Source: Agreia sp. COWG
GTDB lineage: Bacteria > Actinomycetota > Actinomycetes > Actinomycetales > Microbacteriaceae
DNA: 64,000 nt
Direction of reading: 5' to 3'
Assembly (NCBI RefSeq): GCF_904528075.1
Contig: NZ_LR882035.1
Coordinates: 1,364,001-1,428,000, forward strand
Shown: positions 1-8,135 of the stretch, in pieces
Position numbering within the stretch: the first letter of the stretch is position 1
Layout: each line of letters opens with the position of its first letter
Translations under genes and position numbers: made by a program
The notes under the pieces: model-generated
The model's database searches: none
What the model was told of the DNA's origin: nothing
What the model saw: only the letters and a program-made list of their open reading frames with translations

Positions 1-207
1 ATCGACGAGCTCGGGAAAGTACCGGGTGAGGGGCTTCGACCCCCTGCTGGTGATCTCGACCGTGTCGCCGTCGTACATCACGATGCCTCGGAAGCCATCC
101 CATTTCGGCTCGTAGGCCAACCCGCCCGGCAGGCTGTCGGGCTCGGGAAGAGTAGGAACGGCCTTGGCCAGCATCGGCGCGATCGGGGAGAGAGGAAGCG
201 AGGTCAT
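1..207 (-). CDS. ATP-dependent DNA ligase, N-terminal part (LigC/LigD-type), cut by window edge
   Basis: Only the first 69 codons are in the window; the gene runs off the left edge. Read on the minus strand it begins MTSLPLSPIAPMLAKAV and continues to a YEPKWDGFRG stretch. This matches the nucleotidyltransferase motif I (KxDGxR) of ATP-dependent DNA ligases, whose lysine takes the AMP. The 'PMLAK' opening is typical of the LigC and LigD ligase-domain families used in bacterial non-homologous end joining and gap repair. Whether it is a stand-alone LigC or part of a larger protein cannot be seen here. The ATG at 207 is the only start in a good position. Confidence 0.82.
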   Translation of the reverse strand, partial: MTSLPLSPIAPMLAKAVPTLPEPDSLPGGLAYEPKWDGFRGIVMYDGDTVEITSRGSKPLTRYFPELVD

Positions 208-497
208 GGTGCGATCCTGTCCCGTCGTGCCGCGCTTGACCAGCCCCACGTGCACTGTCTGCACAGAGCTTTAACCGAGAAATCCCAGGTCAGATTCGCA
301 TAATTGCCGCTTCGCCCGCGCTGGAATCAGCCCGGGTGCACCCGACACCGATCGTCACGCCACGAGGCCCAGCACCGCTTACCCGGTTGTGATCACGACC
401 TCGTCCCTCCGGACAGACAGAGAACCACGGGGAACCCGAGCGCCCTGGCACGGCCGCGCTCGCCTTCGGCATGCCATCGGGAAATCCATTGGACGAC
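208..497. other. Divergent intergenic region, no gene seen
   Basis: About 290 nt separate the minus-strand ligase start (207) from the plus-strand transglycosylase-like start (498, or 471 with an alternative ATG). It must hold the promoters of both genes. A CATAAT at 299-304 is a possible -10 for the rightward gene, but I see no convincing -35 at the right distance. Open frames in this stretch are Arg/His/Pro-rich and look like high-GC artefacts. No RNA gene was recognised. Confidence 0.4.
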
Positions 498-1352
498 ATG
501 CACCAGGCTTCACCCACCGACTCCACCTCATCCACCCCGCTCGACTCCTCCACTCGACGGTCGCTCTCGTCGAGCCGCCGTCGCTCCAGCCGCAAGCGCT
601 ACCTCACAGCGACGGCCGCCATTGCGATCGCCGGAACCCTTGTCGGCACCGGCTTCGCCGTTCAGGCGAACTCGGCCTCGGCTGAGAGGGCCGAGGCAAC
701 AGCTCAGCTCGCCAGCGGTACGGGCCTCTCGAGCGATCATCCGGGAGTGTACGAGACCATTGCCAAGGCCCAAACCGACCAGAAGGCCAAGGCGACCATC
801 GACGACGCGAACCAGGTCATCGCCGCGGTCGCCAGCAAGGTCGATGCCACGCCGCTGACCACCACGGTCGCCTCGCTCGCCGGCTACGAGAACCTCGACA
901 GAGACACCGTGCTTTCGCTCGTCGCCCAGGCGGCCAACGCAAAGGCCTCTCTGCAGGCGGCGGCCGACCAGGCCGACCAGGCGGCCGCGGCAGCTGCTGA
1001 GGCCGCCGCAGCCCAGGCGGCGGAGGCCCTCGCGCAGGGTAATACCGTCGCCGGGGCCAAGGCGACCGCCCAATCTCTCGGCGCATCGAAGTACGGCTGG
1101 GGCGACGACCAGTTCTCGTGCCTGGTCTCGCTGTGGCAGAAGGAATCGGGTTGGAACTACCAGTCTGAGAACGCATCGAGCGGCGCGGCCGGGATTCCTC
1201 AGGCGCTGCCCGGTAGCAAGATGGCCTCCATCGCCCCTGACTGGGAGACCAACGCCACCACCCAGGTCACCTGGGGGCTCGAGTACATCAAGGGCAGTTA
1301 CGGAACGCCCTGCGCCGCGTGGTCGCATTCTCAGTCGGTCAACTGGTACTGA
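498..1352 (+). CDS. Membrane-anchored or secreted transglycosylase-like protein
   Basis: Protein of 284 aa from ATG 498 (an in-frame ATG at 471 would add 9 residues). A basic, Ser/Arg-rich N-terminus leads into one hydrophobic segment at about residues 36-55, a signal anchor or signal peptide. An Ala/Gln-rich, probably helical stretch follows (about 130-190). The C-terminal ~88 residues hold LWQKESGWNYQSEN and GAAGIPQALPGSKMA, matching the actinobacterial lysozyme-like/lytic transglycosylase domain with Glu in WQKESGW as the likely acid. Two Cys (in FSCLV and GTPCAAW) could pair outside the cell. It probably acts on peptidoglycan; substrate and role are inferred from the family. Confidence 0.75.
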   Translation: MHQASPTDSTSSTPLDSSTRRSLSSSRRRSSRKRYLTATAAIAIAGTLVGTGFAVQANSASAERAEATAQLASGTGLSSDHPGVYETIAKAQTDQKAKATIDDANQVIAAVASKVDATPLTTTVASLAGYENLDRDTVLSLVAQAANAKASLQAAADQADQAAAAAAEAAAAQAAEALAQGNTVAGAKATAQSLGASKYGWGDDQFSCLVSLWQKESGWNYQSENASSGAAGIPQALPGSKMASIAPDWETNATTQVTWGLEYIKGSYGTPCAAWSHSQSVNWY

Positions 1353-1364
1353 GGCTCCTCGATC

Positions 1365-1380
1365 GCAACCGAAGGGTTGC
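1365..1380 (+). terminator. Weak hairpin after the transglycosylase-like gene
   Basis: GCAACC and GGTTGC pair around a GAAG loop, 13 nt after the stop codon. There is no U-tract, so it could be a weak terminator or 3'-end stabiliser rather than a strong intrinsic terminator. Confidence 0.35.
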
Positions 1381-1388
1381 CCTAGACT

Positions 1389-1410
1389 GACGGAATCGTC
1401 CGGAATCGTC
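1389..1410. promoter_or_regulatory. Tandem decamer with inverted repeat before the ArsR gene
   Basis: CGGAATCGTC occurs twice head to tail (1391-1400 and 1401-1410), and the first copy with its preceding GA forms GACG-GAAT-CGTC, a short inverted repeat. It ends 13 nt before the GTG of the ArsR-family gene. ArsR-type repressors often bind their own promoter, so this may be an autoregulatory site; that part is inference. Confidence 0.35.
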
Positions 1411-1423
1411 GAGGGGGCCACAC

Positions 1424-1729
1424 GTGTCGCACGATCTTGAACATCTCCGTCAGGTCTGCTCTGCTCTGGGGGAGGCCACGCGATGGCAGATCCTCGGCAA
1501 AGTGGCGGCGAACGAGCTCTCCGCCTCCGCGTTGGCCGATACCGTGCCCGTGAGTCGGCAGGCCATCGCCAAACATCTCGCTGCCCTCCAGGCCGCCGAG
1601 CTGGTGTCATCACGGCGAGTCGGGCGCGAGCTCCGCTATTCGGCCCGCCCCGACGTGCTGGGTGAATCGGCTAGGCACTTGGGCGAGATCGCCGCCGCGT
1701 GGTCGCTCCGAGCGGCAGACGTGTCGTGA
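1424..1729 (+). CDS. ArsR-family winged-helix transcriptional regulator
   Basis: 101-aa protein from GTG 1424, preceded by a GAGGGGG ribosome-binding sequence. It is almost entirely one winged helix-turn-helix: LGEATRWQILGKVAANELSA, then the recognition helix VSRQAIAKHLAALQAAELVS and a basic wing (RRVGRELRY). No Cys pair of the metal-sensing ELCVCDL type is present, so it is probably not a classical arsenic or cadmium sensor. Its TGA overlaps the ATG of the GH5 gene (TGATG), so the two are translationally coupled. It may control the glycosidase or itself. Confidence 0.85.
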   Translation: MSHDLEHLRQVCSALGEATRWQILGKVAANELSASALADTVPVSRQAIAKHLAALQAAELVSSRRVGRELRYSARPDVLGESARHLGEIAAAWSLRAADVS

Positions 1730-3387
1730 TGACTCCGGCCACAGCGATCGGACGCCGTTTCTCGCGGCTGCGCGTGTCGCGAGGCCCGCGGGCTCTTGTG
1801 GGCGCAACCGTGTTGATCGCCTCACTGCTCCTCGGATCGGCTGTCGGGGCCAGCCCCGCTGTCGCTCGAGGCGAATTGGCCAACCCCGCAGCGGCCCAGA
1901 AGAGAGATGCCGTGATCACCGCGCCCATGCGCACAGAGGGTTCCTCGATCATCGACAGCAGCGGCACGCCGGTCATCATCAGGTCTGTCTCCTGGTTCGG
2001 AATGGAGACGTCCAATTGCGCCCCGCACGGCCTGTGGTCGATCTCGCTCGACGAGGGAATGGCGTCTATCGCCTCCATGGGGTTCAACACCATCAGGCTG
2101 CCCTTCTCGAACCAGTGCCTGGCGCAGTCGACGACATCGTCCATCGACTCGACGAAGAACCCCGACCTCGCGAGCCTCACCCCGCTGCAGCTCATGGACA
2201 GGGTCGTCGCTGCTGCGAGCTCCCATGGGCTCGCCGTTATTCTCGACAGGCACCGGCCCGATTCGTCCGCCCAGTCCGAGCTCTGGTACACCGCCGACTA
2301 CAGCGAGGCGCGCTGGATCGCCGATTGGACGATGCTCGCCGCGCGGTATGCCTCCGTGCCCAGTGTCATCGGAGTCGACCTGCACAATGAGCCTCACGGC
2401 AGCGCCTGCTGGGGATGTGGTGACGCCTCGGTCGACTGGCGCGCGGCGGCGACCCGTGCAGGCAATGCGGTGCTCGCGGCCAATCCCGGCCTGCTCGTCG
2501 TGGTGGAGGGTGTCGAGCGTCAGGCCGACGGATCGAACACCTGGTGGGGAGGAGGGCTGGCAGATGTCGCTCGGGCCCCGGTCGTTCTGGATGTGGCCAG
2601 TCGCGTCGTTTACTCGCCGCACGACTACCCGGAGAGCGTCTCTCACCAAGCCTGGTTCGATGCGGCCGACTACCCTGCGAACCTCAAGACCGTCTGGGAC
2701 GACAACTGGGGGTACATCGCTCGCGAGAACATCGCGCCCGTGCTGCTCGGTGAGTTCGGAACCCGTTACGAGTCGGCGTCCGACAGGCAGTGGCTGGGTG
2801 CGCTCGTCGACTATCTCGATCGCAACGGCCTCAGCTTCTCCTACTGGTCATTCAACCCGAACAGCGGCGACACGGGCGGCCTCGTCGCCGACGACTGGGT
2901 GACGCCGCAGACCGACAAGCTCGACGCGCTGGCACCGATCCTTCCGGGGGCCACGCCCGCGTCGACTCCGACCGTTCCCGCACCAGCACCAGCACCAGCA
3001 CCGGCGCCGGCGCCGACGCCGACGCACGTTCCCCCGACCGGCGAGCCGACGCATCCGGTCGAGCCTTCGCCCGGCTCCGGTGCAGCCGATTCGGTGACGG
3101 CGAGGCTCGCGGTGCAGAGCGAGTGGTCAGAAGGATATGTCGCCGAAATCGCACTGACTGCATCGCGGCCGGTCGACGCGTGGACCATCTCGTGGAGCGA
3201 TCCGACGGCGACGGCAATCGACAACGCCTGGGGCATGGATTGTGAAGTTCGGAGTGCCCGCATCACGTGTCGGGGCGTCGACTGGGCGGTGCCCATCGGG
3301 CCCGGTCACGACGCGAGGGTCGGCGTGCAGGTGCGTGCCCAGGGCGCCCCATCGCCTCCGGTGGAAGTGACCGTGGGCACACCCTGA
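1729..3387 (+). CDS. Secreted GH5 endoglucanase-like glycosidase with C-terminal CBM2-like domain
   Basis: 552 aa from ATG 1729, chosen because it overlaps the upstream stop (TGATG). A signal peptide covers about residues 20-47 (basic start, hydrophobic core, ASPAVA). The GH5 (cellulase-type TIM barrel) domain spans about 60-405, with the acid/base Glu221 in VDLHNEPHG, the nucleophile Glu342 in LLGEFGT, and YSPHDYPES near 295. A Pro/Ala/Thr linker (about 408-450) joins a final ~98-aa beta domain whose WSEGYVAEI and VDAWTISW pattern resembles a family 2 carbohydrate-binding module. It likely hydrolyses beta-1,4-glucan or a related plant polysaccharide outside the cell. Polysaccharide specificity cannot be read from the sequence. 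Confidence 0.88.
   Translation: MTPATAIGRRFSRLRVSRGPRALVGATVLIASLLLGSAVGASPAVARGELANPAAAQKRDAVITAPMRTEGSSIIDSSGTPVIIRSVSWFGMETSNCAPHGLWSISLDEGMASIASMGFNTIRLPFSNQCLAQSTTSSIDSTKNPDLASLTPLQLMDRVVAAASSHGLAVILDRHRPDSSAQSELWYTADYSEARWIADWTMLAARYASVPSVIGVDLHNEPHGSACWGCGDASVDWRAAATRAGNAVLAANPGLLVVVEGVERQADGSNTWWGGGLADVARAPVVLDVASRVVYSPHDYPESVSHQAWFDAADYPANLKTVWDDNWGYIARENIAPVLLGEFGTRYESASDRQWLGALVDYLDRNGLSFSYWSFNPNSGDTGGLVADDWVTPQTDKLDALAPILPGATPASTPTVPAPAPAPAPAPAPTPTHVPPTGEPTHPVEPSPGSGAADSVTARLAVQSEWSEGYVAEIALTASRPVDAWTISWSDPTATAIDNAWGMDCEVRSARITCRGVDWAVPIGPGHDARVGVQVRAQGAPSPPVEVTVGTP
2980..3024 (+). repeat. In-frame (Pro-Ala)n hexanucleotide repeat in the GH5 linker
   Basis: Repeats of CACCAG/CGCCGG-type hexamers encode an alternating Pro-Ala stretch between the catalytic and carbohydrate-binding domains. 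Unit length is a multiple of three, so slippage would change linker length without breaking the frame. Confidence 0.8.
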
Positions 3388-3421
3388 CGACCTCGAGCGC
3401 CGGCCGTCGGTCTTCGGCGAG

Positions 3422-4111
3422 TCAGCCCGTGCGATCGGCCAGCAGGCGTTCCATGTAGTCGATCTCGCCGGACTGCGCGAACACGATAGCGCGGGCGAGC
3501 GTGCTGACCAGAGGGTGCTCACTGCGCTCGAGCACGCCGTCCGCCATCTCGACTCCGCCGCGATGGTGAGCGAGCATCAGCGTGAGAAAGAGCACCTCGG
3601 CCCCCGCTTCGTCGGCGGTGCGGAGGCGATCGAGGTCGGCGGTGCTCGCCATGCCCGGCATCGGTCTCGACGCGGCATTGAGCGCGCTCTCGGCAGAACC
3701 CGTCTGATCGTGGGCGTGTCCAGCCCCCGCCGACCCATCCAGGGGCGGCTCCGACATCCACGACATCGCGGGCGTCGGGCTGGCCTGGGGGAGGCCCCAG
3801 TCGTTCAGCCAGGCATACATCTGGCCGGACTGCTGGGCCTGCGAGGTGGCGATGTCGTAGGCGAGGCTTCTGATCTCGGGGTCGTCCGAGCGGTCCCGCA
3901 CGATCAGCGCCATCTCCACGGCCTGGTTGTGGTGCTGCTGCATGTCGCGCGCGAAACCCGCCTCTGCACTCGACGAAGCCGGATCTGAAGCGCGCTCCGC
4001 GAGCAACCAGCCCCCGACGAGTCCGATGCACAAGACCAGCAGGCTTGCGATGGCGGCCGCCGCGGTGAGACGCCAGCGAGACGGCGCGGTCGCACGCACC
4101 GAGTCGGTCAC
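3422..4111 (-). CDS. DUF305 family protein, membrane-anchored
   Basis: 229 aa. One hydrophobic segment at about 15-37 anchors the protein, with the rest outside. The DUF305 domain has its two His/Met-containing signatures, FARDMQQHHNQAVEMA (about 53-68) and LAHHRGGVEMAD (about 175-190), and a His/Met-containing middle part. DUF305 proteins are ferritin-like helical bundles often found beside copper or metal homeostasis genes; the His/Met content fits metal binding, but no function is established here. Its ATG overlaps the stop of the upstream DUF3105 gene by 4 nt, so they form one operon. It converges on the GH5 gene. Confidence 0.85.
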   Translation of the reverse strand: MTDSVRATAPSRWRLTAAAAIASLLVLCIGLVGGWLLAERASDPASSSAEAGFARDMQQHHNQAVEMALIVRDRSDDPEIRSLAYDIATSQAQQSGQMYAWLNDWGLPQASPTPAMSWMSEPPLDGSAGAGHAHDQTGSAESALNAASRPMPGMASTADLDRLRTADEAGAEVLFLTLMLAHHRGGVEMADGVLERSEHPLVSTLARAIVFAQSGEIDYMERLLADRTG

Positions 4112-4812
4112 GCCACGCGACCCGGAGCATCGATGCCACCGGTGCAGGCCGCCCCGGGTTCGGGTGCGTCGTTGCTGCGCCAGAACCGGTCGATGAAGAG
4201 CGCCAGGCGGGGATCGTCGGCGTTCTCGAGGGCGATCTGCGCGCCCCAGGCGCTGGCCACGATGGGCGAGTCGAGGTCATCGACGGGCGACACCACGATG
4301 TAGGAATCGGGGAGCGTCGATCGCACCCTCTCGAGTGCGGCCTCGTCGAGCTGCGCAGGATCGTATGCAACCCACACCGCGCCGTGCTCGAGGGCGTGCA
4401 CGGCGTTCTCGTTCGGCACGGACTCGGTGTAGACGCCGCAGTTGAGCCAGCGGGCGGCGTGATCCCCGCCCACGGGGGGATTCTGCGGGTAATCCACGGC
4501 GGTGGTGACGTGGTTCGCGGTGAGGCCCGGGTAGGTCTGCAGGCCGTCGATGGCGATCGACGATGGATCGGGCTTCGGCGTCGCGCTGGTGACGACGAAG
4601 CCGATGAGAAGGCCGAGAACGGCCACGGCGGCCACCGAACCGGTGATGATCCCTATGAGGCGCTGTCGTTTCTGCCGCTGCTGCGCCTTGCGGAACGCCG
4701 CGAGTTTGACCTCGCGGTCGGCGGCACGCTGCTGTTTGACCGTCAACGTGGGGGATGTGGTGTTCGTGGGGGCGGTGTCTTCGGGTGGCGGGGTCACGTC
4801 TCTCGATTCCAT
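4108..4812 (-). CDS. DUF3105 family membrane-anchored protein
   Basis: 234 aa. The basic, charged N-terminal ~60 residues are followed by a transmembrane segment (IGIITGSVAAVAVLGLLIGF) and an extracellular DUF3105 domain. That domain carries YPQNPPVGGDHAARW, CGVYTESVP and VHALEHGAVWV, the family signatures. Function is unknown; conserved His residues and the partner DUF305 gene suggest metal- or redox-related work at the cell surface. First gene of a two-gene unit reading leftward, preceded by an 18-bp perfect palindrome (4822-4839). Confidence 0.87.
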   Translation of the reverse strand: MESRDVTPPPEDTAPTNTTSPTLTVKQQRAADREVKLAAFRKAQQRQKRQRLIGIITGSVAAVAVLGLLIGFVVTSATPKPDPSSIAIDGLQTYPGLTANHVTTAVDYPQNPPVGGDHAARWLNCGVYTESVPNENAVHALEHGAVWVAYDPAQLDEAALERVRSTLPDSYIVVSPVDDLDSPIVASAWGAQIALENADDPRLALFIDRFWRSNDAPEPGAACTGGIDAPGRVA

Positions 4813-4821
4813 CGGAGTCCT

Positions 4822-4839
4822 GGGTTGTAGCTACAACCC
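4822..4839. promoter_or_regulatory. 18-bp perfect palindrome, candidate operator
   Basis: GGGTTGTAGCTACAACCC is a perfect palindrome 10 nt upstream of the DUF3105 start and in the gap shared with the mscS gene. Such sites are usually bound by a dimeric repressor. I cannot assign the regulator; no regulator gene sits next to it. Confidence 0.6.
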
Positions 4840-4953
4840 TCGAAGTGAGCCTACCCGCCCCCGAATTTGGCGCCGGCATCCGATGTTGCAACCATGGAGC
4901 CGAACAACGATTCTCACCTCGTTGCCCATGCCGCGTCACCGACAGGAGTGCGA

Positions 4954-6135
4954 ATGCTCACCGACTTCCTCCAGACCGAGCTCGCGCGGGTCATCGTCGG
5001 CGCGATTCTGGCCGCCGCCGCGGCCGTCGTGGTGGTGCTCGTCGTGGCCCTCGTGTTCCGGGTGGCAGCCCGGCACCGGCCGTGGGCAAGGCAGCTGGTC
5101 GATCGGGCGCGGCGCTCGTTCCGCGCAGCACTGATCGTCATATTCGTGTGGATCTCGCTCGGGATCACCGTGACCGACGAGACGGCCGGTCCACTCGTCG
5201 CCCTCGTGATGCGCATCCTGTGCATCGTCGCCGTGGCCTGGTTCGTCGGGGCAATCGTGATCTTCCTCGAAGATCTCGGCCTGGCCAAGTACCGGATCGA
5301 CACCCCAGACAACAGGGTCGCGCGGCGCGTGCGCACCCAGGTGCTGATCCTTCGACGTCTCAGCATCGTGGTGATCGTCATCGTCGCACTCGGATCGGTG
5401 CTGCTGTCTTTTCCCGGCGCCCAGACCTTCGGAACCAGCCTGCTCGCCTCGGCCGGCCTGCTATCGATCATCGCCGGCCTCGCCGTGCAGTCGAGCCTGT
5501 CGAATGTCTTCTCTGGAATGCAACTGGCCTTCAGCGATGCCATCAGGGTCGATGACGTCGTGATCGTCGAGGGCGAGTGGGGCCGGGTCGAAGAGATCAC
5601 CCTCACTTATGTGGTCGTGCACATCTGGGACGACCGCCGCATGATCCTGCCGTCGACCTACTTCACGTCGAAGCCCTACCAGAACTGGACCAGGCGCAAT
5701 TCGGAGCTTCTCGGCAGCGTGGAGTTCGACCTCGACTGGCGGGTCACCCCGCAGCACATGCGAGAGGAACTCGACAGGGTGCTCAGCAGAACGCCGCTCT
5801 GGGACAAGCGGGTGAGTGTCTTGCAGGTGACGGACGCGACGGGCGGCTACGTGCGCATCCGAATACTCGTCAGTGCGGTCGACGCCCCCGCGTTGTTCGA
5901 CCTGCGCTGTTTTGTGCGAGAGGAGCTCGTGACCTGGCTGCACGAGCAGAGCCCGGTGTCGCTGCCTCGCGTCAGGGTGCAGCCGACCGACGTCGCCGAC
6001 ATGCGAAAGCCCTCCCTTGAACCGGAGCCGAACACCGGTGCGGGAGGGCTGTTCAGCGGCGATCCGGAGGCTGAGAGCCGCGGCAATCTCTTCACGGGGC
6101 GCATCGACGTCGTACCGGAGGAGGACCGCCGCTGA
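4954..6135 (+). CDS. MscS-family mechanosensitive ion channel
   Basis: 393 aa from ATG 4954, chosen for the AGGAG at 4944-4948; in-frame ATG 4894 and TTG 4867 would give longer N-termini. Hydrophobic segments lie at about 12-36, 57-75, 82-105 and 132-152. A Gly/Ala-rich pore helix with LLSIIAGLAVQSSLSNVFSG follows at about 160-180, then the beta domain (VDDVVIVEGEWGRVEEI) and the RRMILPSTYF segment. This is the architecture of small-conductance mechanosensitive channels that release solutes on osmotic downshock. The C-terminal ~50 residues are acidic, Pro/Gly-rich and probably disordered. Divergent from the DUF3105-DUF305 pair. Confidence 0.92.
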   Translation: MLTDFLQTELARVIVGAILAAAAAVVVVLVVALVFRVAARHRPWARQLVDRARRSFRAALIVIFVWISLGITVTDETAGPLVALVMRILCIVAVAWFVGAIVIFLEDLGLAKYRIDTPDNRVARRVRTQVLILRRLSIVVIVIVALGSVLLSFPGAQTFGTSLLASAGLLSIIAGLAVQSSLSNVFSGMQLAFSDAIRVDDVVIVEGEWGRVEEITLTYVVVHIWDDRRMILPSTYFTSKPYQNWTRRNSELLGSVEFDLDWRVTPQHMREELDRVLSRTPLWDKRVSVLQVTDATGGYVRIRILVSAVDAPALFDLRCFVREELVTWLHEQSPVSLPRVRVQPTDVADMRKPSLEPEPNTGAGGLFSGDPEAESRGNLFTGRIDVVPEEDRR

Positions 6136-6155
6136 GACGGAAGGGTCCTGCGAGC

Positions 6156-6764
6156 TCAGACCAGCGGGGTGGCCGGTGCCTCGGAGGCGAAGAGCGAGGT
6201 CACGCCGCGGCGCAGCTGCACGGCGACCACGATGAACATGACGCCGAAGATGATCGCGTAGACGCCCACGATCCAGATCAGGCTCAGCACGGTGGCGCCC
6301 GGGGTGACGAGGGTCAGTATGCCGAGGACCATTCCGAACAGCAGGGTCAGTACTCCGGAGACGATTCCGATGGTGCGGTTGCGTCCCTGGCCCATCCCGG
6401 CGGCGGAAGCGATGCCGAGGACTCCGTGCATTACCGCATAGATCACGATCGTCCACAGGGCGAAGAGCCCGCCGATGACTCCCGCCAGCGCGGGGAAGAC
6501 CAGCGCGACGAAGCCGGCCGCTACAGAGACGATGCCCTGGAACAGCAGCCAGCCCCAGCCGCTTCCTGGCGTTCTGATCTGTAACGAATGGATGATGGCG
6601 GTCACGCCGTCGATAATCGCGTAGATCCCGAAGACGATCACAACCCCGGTGAGCGCGGCGAGGGGTGCGACGAGGGCGATGATCCCGAAAACGACGGCGA
6701 AGATGCCCCGAAGGAGCACGATCCACCAGATTCCCTTGGCGATGGCTGTGAGTGGAGTGGTCAT
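6156..6764 (-). CDS. HdeD/DUF308 family six-helix membrane protein
   Basis: 202 aa from ATG 6764. It is nearly all membrane: six hydrophobic helices in three related pairs, with recurring patterns such as LRGIFAVVFGIIALVAP, FQGIVSVAAGFVALVFPAL and VLTLLFGMVLGILTLVTPG, which is the internal repeat of the HdeD/DUF308 family. HdeD in Escherichia coli is tied to acid resistance at high cell density; no mechanism is known for actinobacterial members. The gene lies 26 nt downstream of the alcohol dehydrogenase gene on the same strand, so the two are probably co-transcribed. Confidence 0.88.
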   Translation of the reverse strand: MTTPLTAIAKGIWWIVLLRGIFAVVFGIIALVAPLAALTGVVIVFGIYAIIDGVTAIIHSLQIRTPGSGWGWLLFQGIVSVAAGFVALVFPALAGVIGGLFALWTIVIYAVMHGVLGIASAAGMGQGRNRTIGIVSGVLTLLFGMVLGILTLVTPGATVLSLIWIVGVYAIIFGVMFIVVAVQLRRGVTSLFASEAPATPLV

Positions 6765-6790
6765 GACCCATACGGTAGTGCCCGGAGGGG

Positions 6791-7966
6791 TCAGGGTGTG
6801 AGGACCACCTTGATGCAGCCGTCCTCCTTCTTCTGAAAGATGTCGTACATAGCGGGTGCCTCCTCGAGCGAGACCCTGTGGGTCACGAGGTCGAGCACGC
6901 CGAACGGATCGGCCGGATCCTCGACCAGCGGCAGCAGCTCGTCGATCCAACGCCGCACGTTGCACTGCCCCATGCGCACGGATACCTGCTTGTCGAACAT
7001 GGACTTCATCGGCATGGGGTCGGCCTCGCCACCATAGACGCCGCTGAGCGAGACGGTGCCGCCGCGTCGTACGAGATCGAGGGCCGTGTGCACGGCCGCG
7101 AGCCTGTCTACGCCCGCCTTCTCCATCGTGGGTCGTGCGATCGCGTCGGGCAGAAGACCGACCACAGCCTGGGCGAAGCCGGCGCCGGGGGAGCCGTGAG
7201 CTTCCATGCCGACCGCATCCACGACCGAATCGGGACCGCGACCGTCTGTCAGATCACGCAGGGACTCGACGATGTCGTTGTCGAGGTCGAAGGTCTCCGC
7301 GCCGTGCCTGTCGGCCATCTGCCGCCTCTCGCTGACGGGGTCGACGGCGAGCACGCGGTACCCCAGGTGGGTTCCTACCCGCGAGACGAACTGGCCGACG
7401 GGGCCGAGGCCCAATACGGCGAGGGTTCCGCCTTCTGGAACGTTCGCGTACTGCACCGCCTGCCAGGCGGTCGGCAGAATGTCGCTCAGGAACAGATAGC
7501 GATCGTCGGGCCCGTCGGCACCCACCTTCACTGCGTTGTAATCTGCCAGGGGAACCCGAAGCAGCTCGGCCTGCCCGCCCGGAACCTGTCCGTAGAGCTT
7601 CGTGTAGCCGAACAGGGCGGCACCCGACCCCTGCCCGCGCACCTGTGTCGTCTCGCACTGCGACTGCAACCCCCGCGAACACATGTAGCAGTGCCCGCAG
7701 GCGATGTTGAACGTCACCACCACTCGGTCGCCGACGCTCAGCCCGCGAACCTCGCTGCCGATCTCCTCGACGATGCCCATCGGTTCATGGCCCAGGATGT
7801 CTCCGCGATCGAGGAAGGGACCGAACAGCTCGTAGAGGTGCAGGTCCGATCCGCAGATCGCCGTCGAGGTGATACGCACGATCGCGTCGGTCGGCTCGAG
7901 TATCTCGGGGTCCGCGACGGTCTCGACGTGGACGTTTCGCTTGCCTTGCCAGGTGAGTGCTCTCAT
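6791..7966 (-). CDS. Zinc-dependent alcohol dehydrogenase, formaldehyde-dehydrogenase-like
   Basis: 391 aa from ATG 7966 (MRALTWQGKRNVHVE), with GGAGGA just upstream. The medium-chain dehydrogenase fold is clear: catalytic zinc ligands in AICGSDLHLYE and GHEPMGIVEEIG, a structural-zinc loop CGHCYMCSRGLQSQC, and the NAD(P)-binding LGLGPVGQF. The long insert after VVDAVGMEAHG resembles the glutathione-independent formaldehyde dehydrogenase subgroup. It oxidises an alcohol or aldehyde with NAD(P); the true substrate is unknown. Likely first gene of a short operon with the HdeD-like gene. Confidence 0.88.
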   Translation of the reverse strand: MRALTWQGKRNVHVETVADPEILEPTDAIVRITSTAICGSDLHLYELFGPFLDRGDILGHEPMGIVEEIGSEVRGLSVGDRVVVTFNIACGHCYMCSRGLQSQCETTQVRGQGSGAALFGYTKLYGQVPGGQAELLRVPLADYNAVKVGADGPDDRYLFLSDILPTAWQAVQYANVPEGGTLAVLGLGPVGQFVSRVGTHLGYRVLAVDPVSERRQMADRHGAETFDLDNDIVESLRDLTDGRGPDSVVDAVGMEAHGSPGAGFAQAVVGLLPDAIARPTMEKAGVDRLAAVHTALDLVRRGGTVSLSGVYGGEADPMPMKSMFDKQVSVRMGQCNVRRWIDELLPLVEDPADPFGVLDLVTHRVSLEEAPAMYDIFQKKEDGCIKVVLTP

Positions 7967-8135
7967 TCCTCCATGGTGCGATGGACCGAGCGGATGTCTT
8001 CGGAGGCTAGACACCATGACCGGCGCAGTGTACGTGCGCGGGGGTGTGCACGGGCGACCGGTCAGGATTCGCCGGTAGGGTCGGGTGCGAAGAAATCCAC
8101 GATCAACGGTGACGATCTGAGAGGTTCGCGGCGGT

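Noticed and set aside
528..1613. 361-aa antisense frame over the transglycosylase-like and arsR genes
   Set aside because: Arg/Gly/Asp-rich composition, no domain, and it fully covers two recognisable genes on the other strand; a typical high-GC shadow.
2980..3024. Short tandem repeat considered as CRISPR or phase-variation tract
   Set aside because: Units are 6 nt without spacers and in frame with a Pro-Ala linker, so it is a protein linker, not a CRISPR array or an on-off switch.
5461..6771. 436-aa minus-strand frame across mscS and the HdeD-like gene
   Set aside because: Composition is Arg/His/Asp-rich and it overlaps two genes with clear family motifs in other frames.
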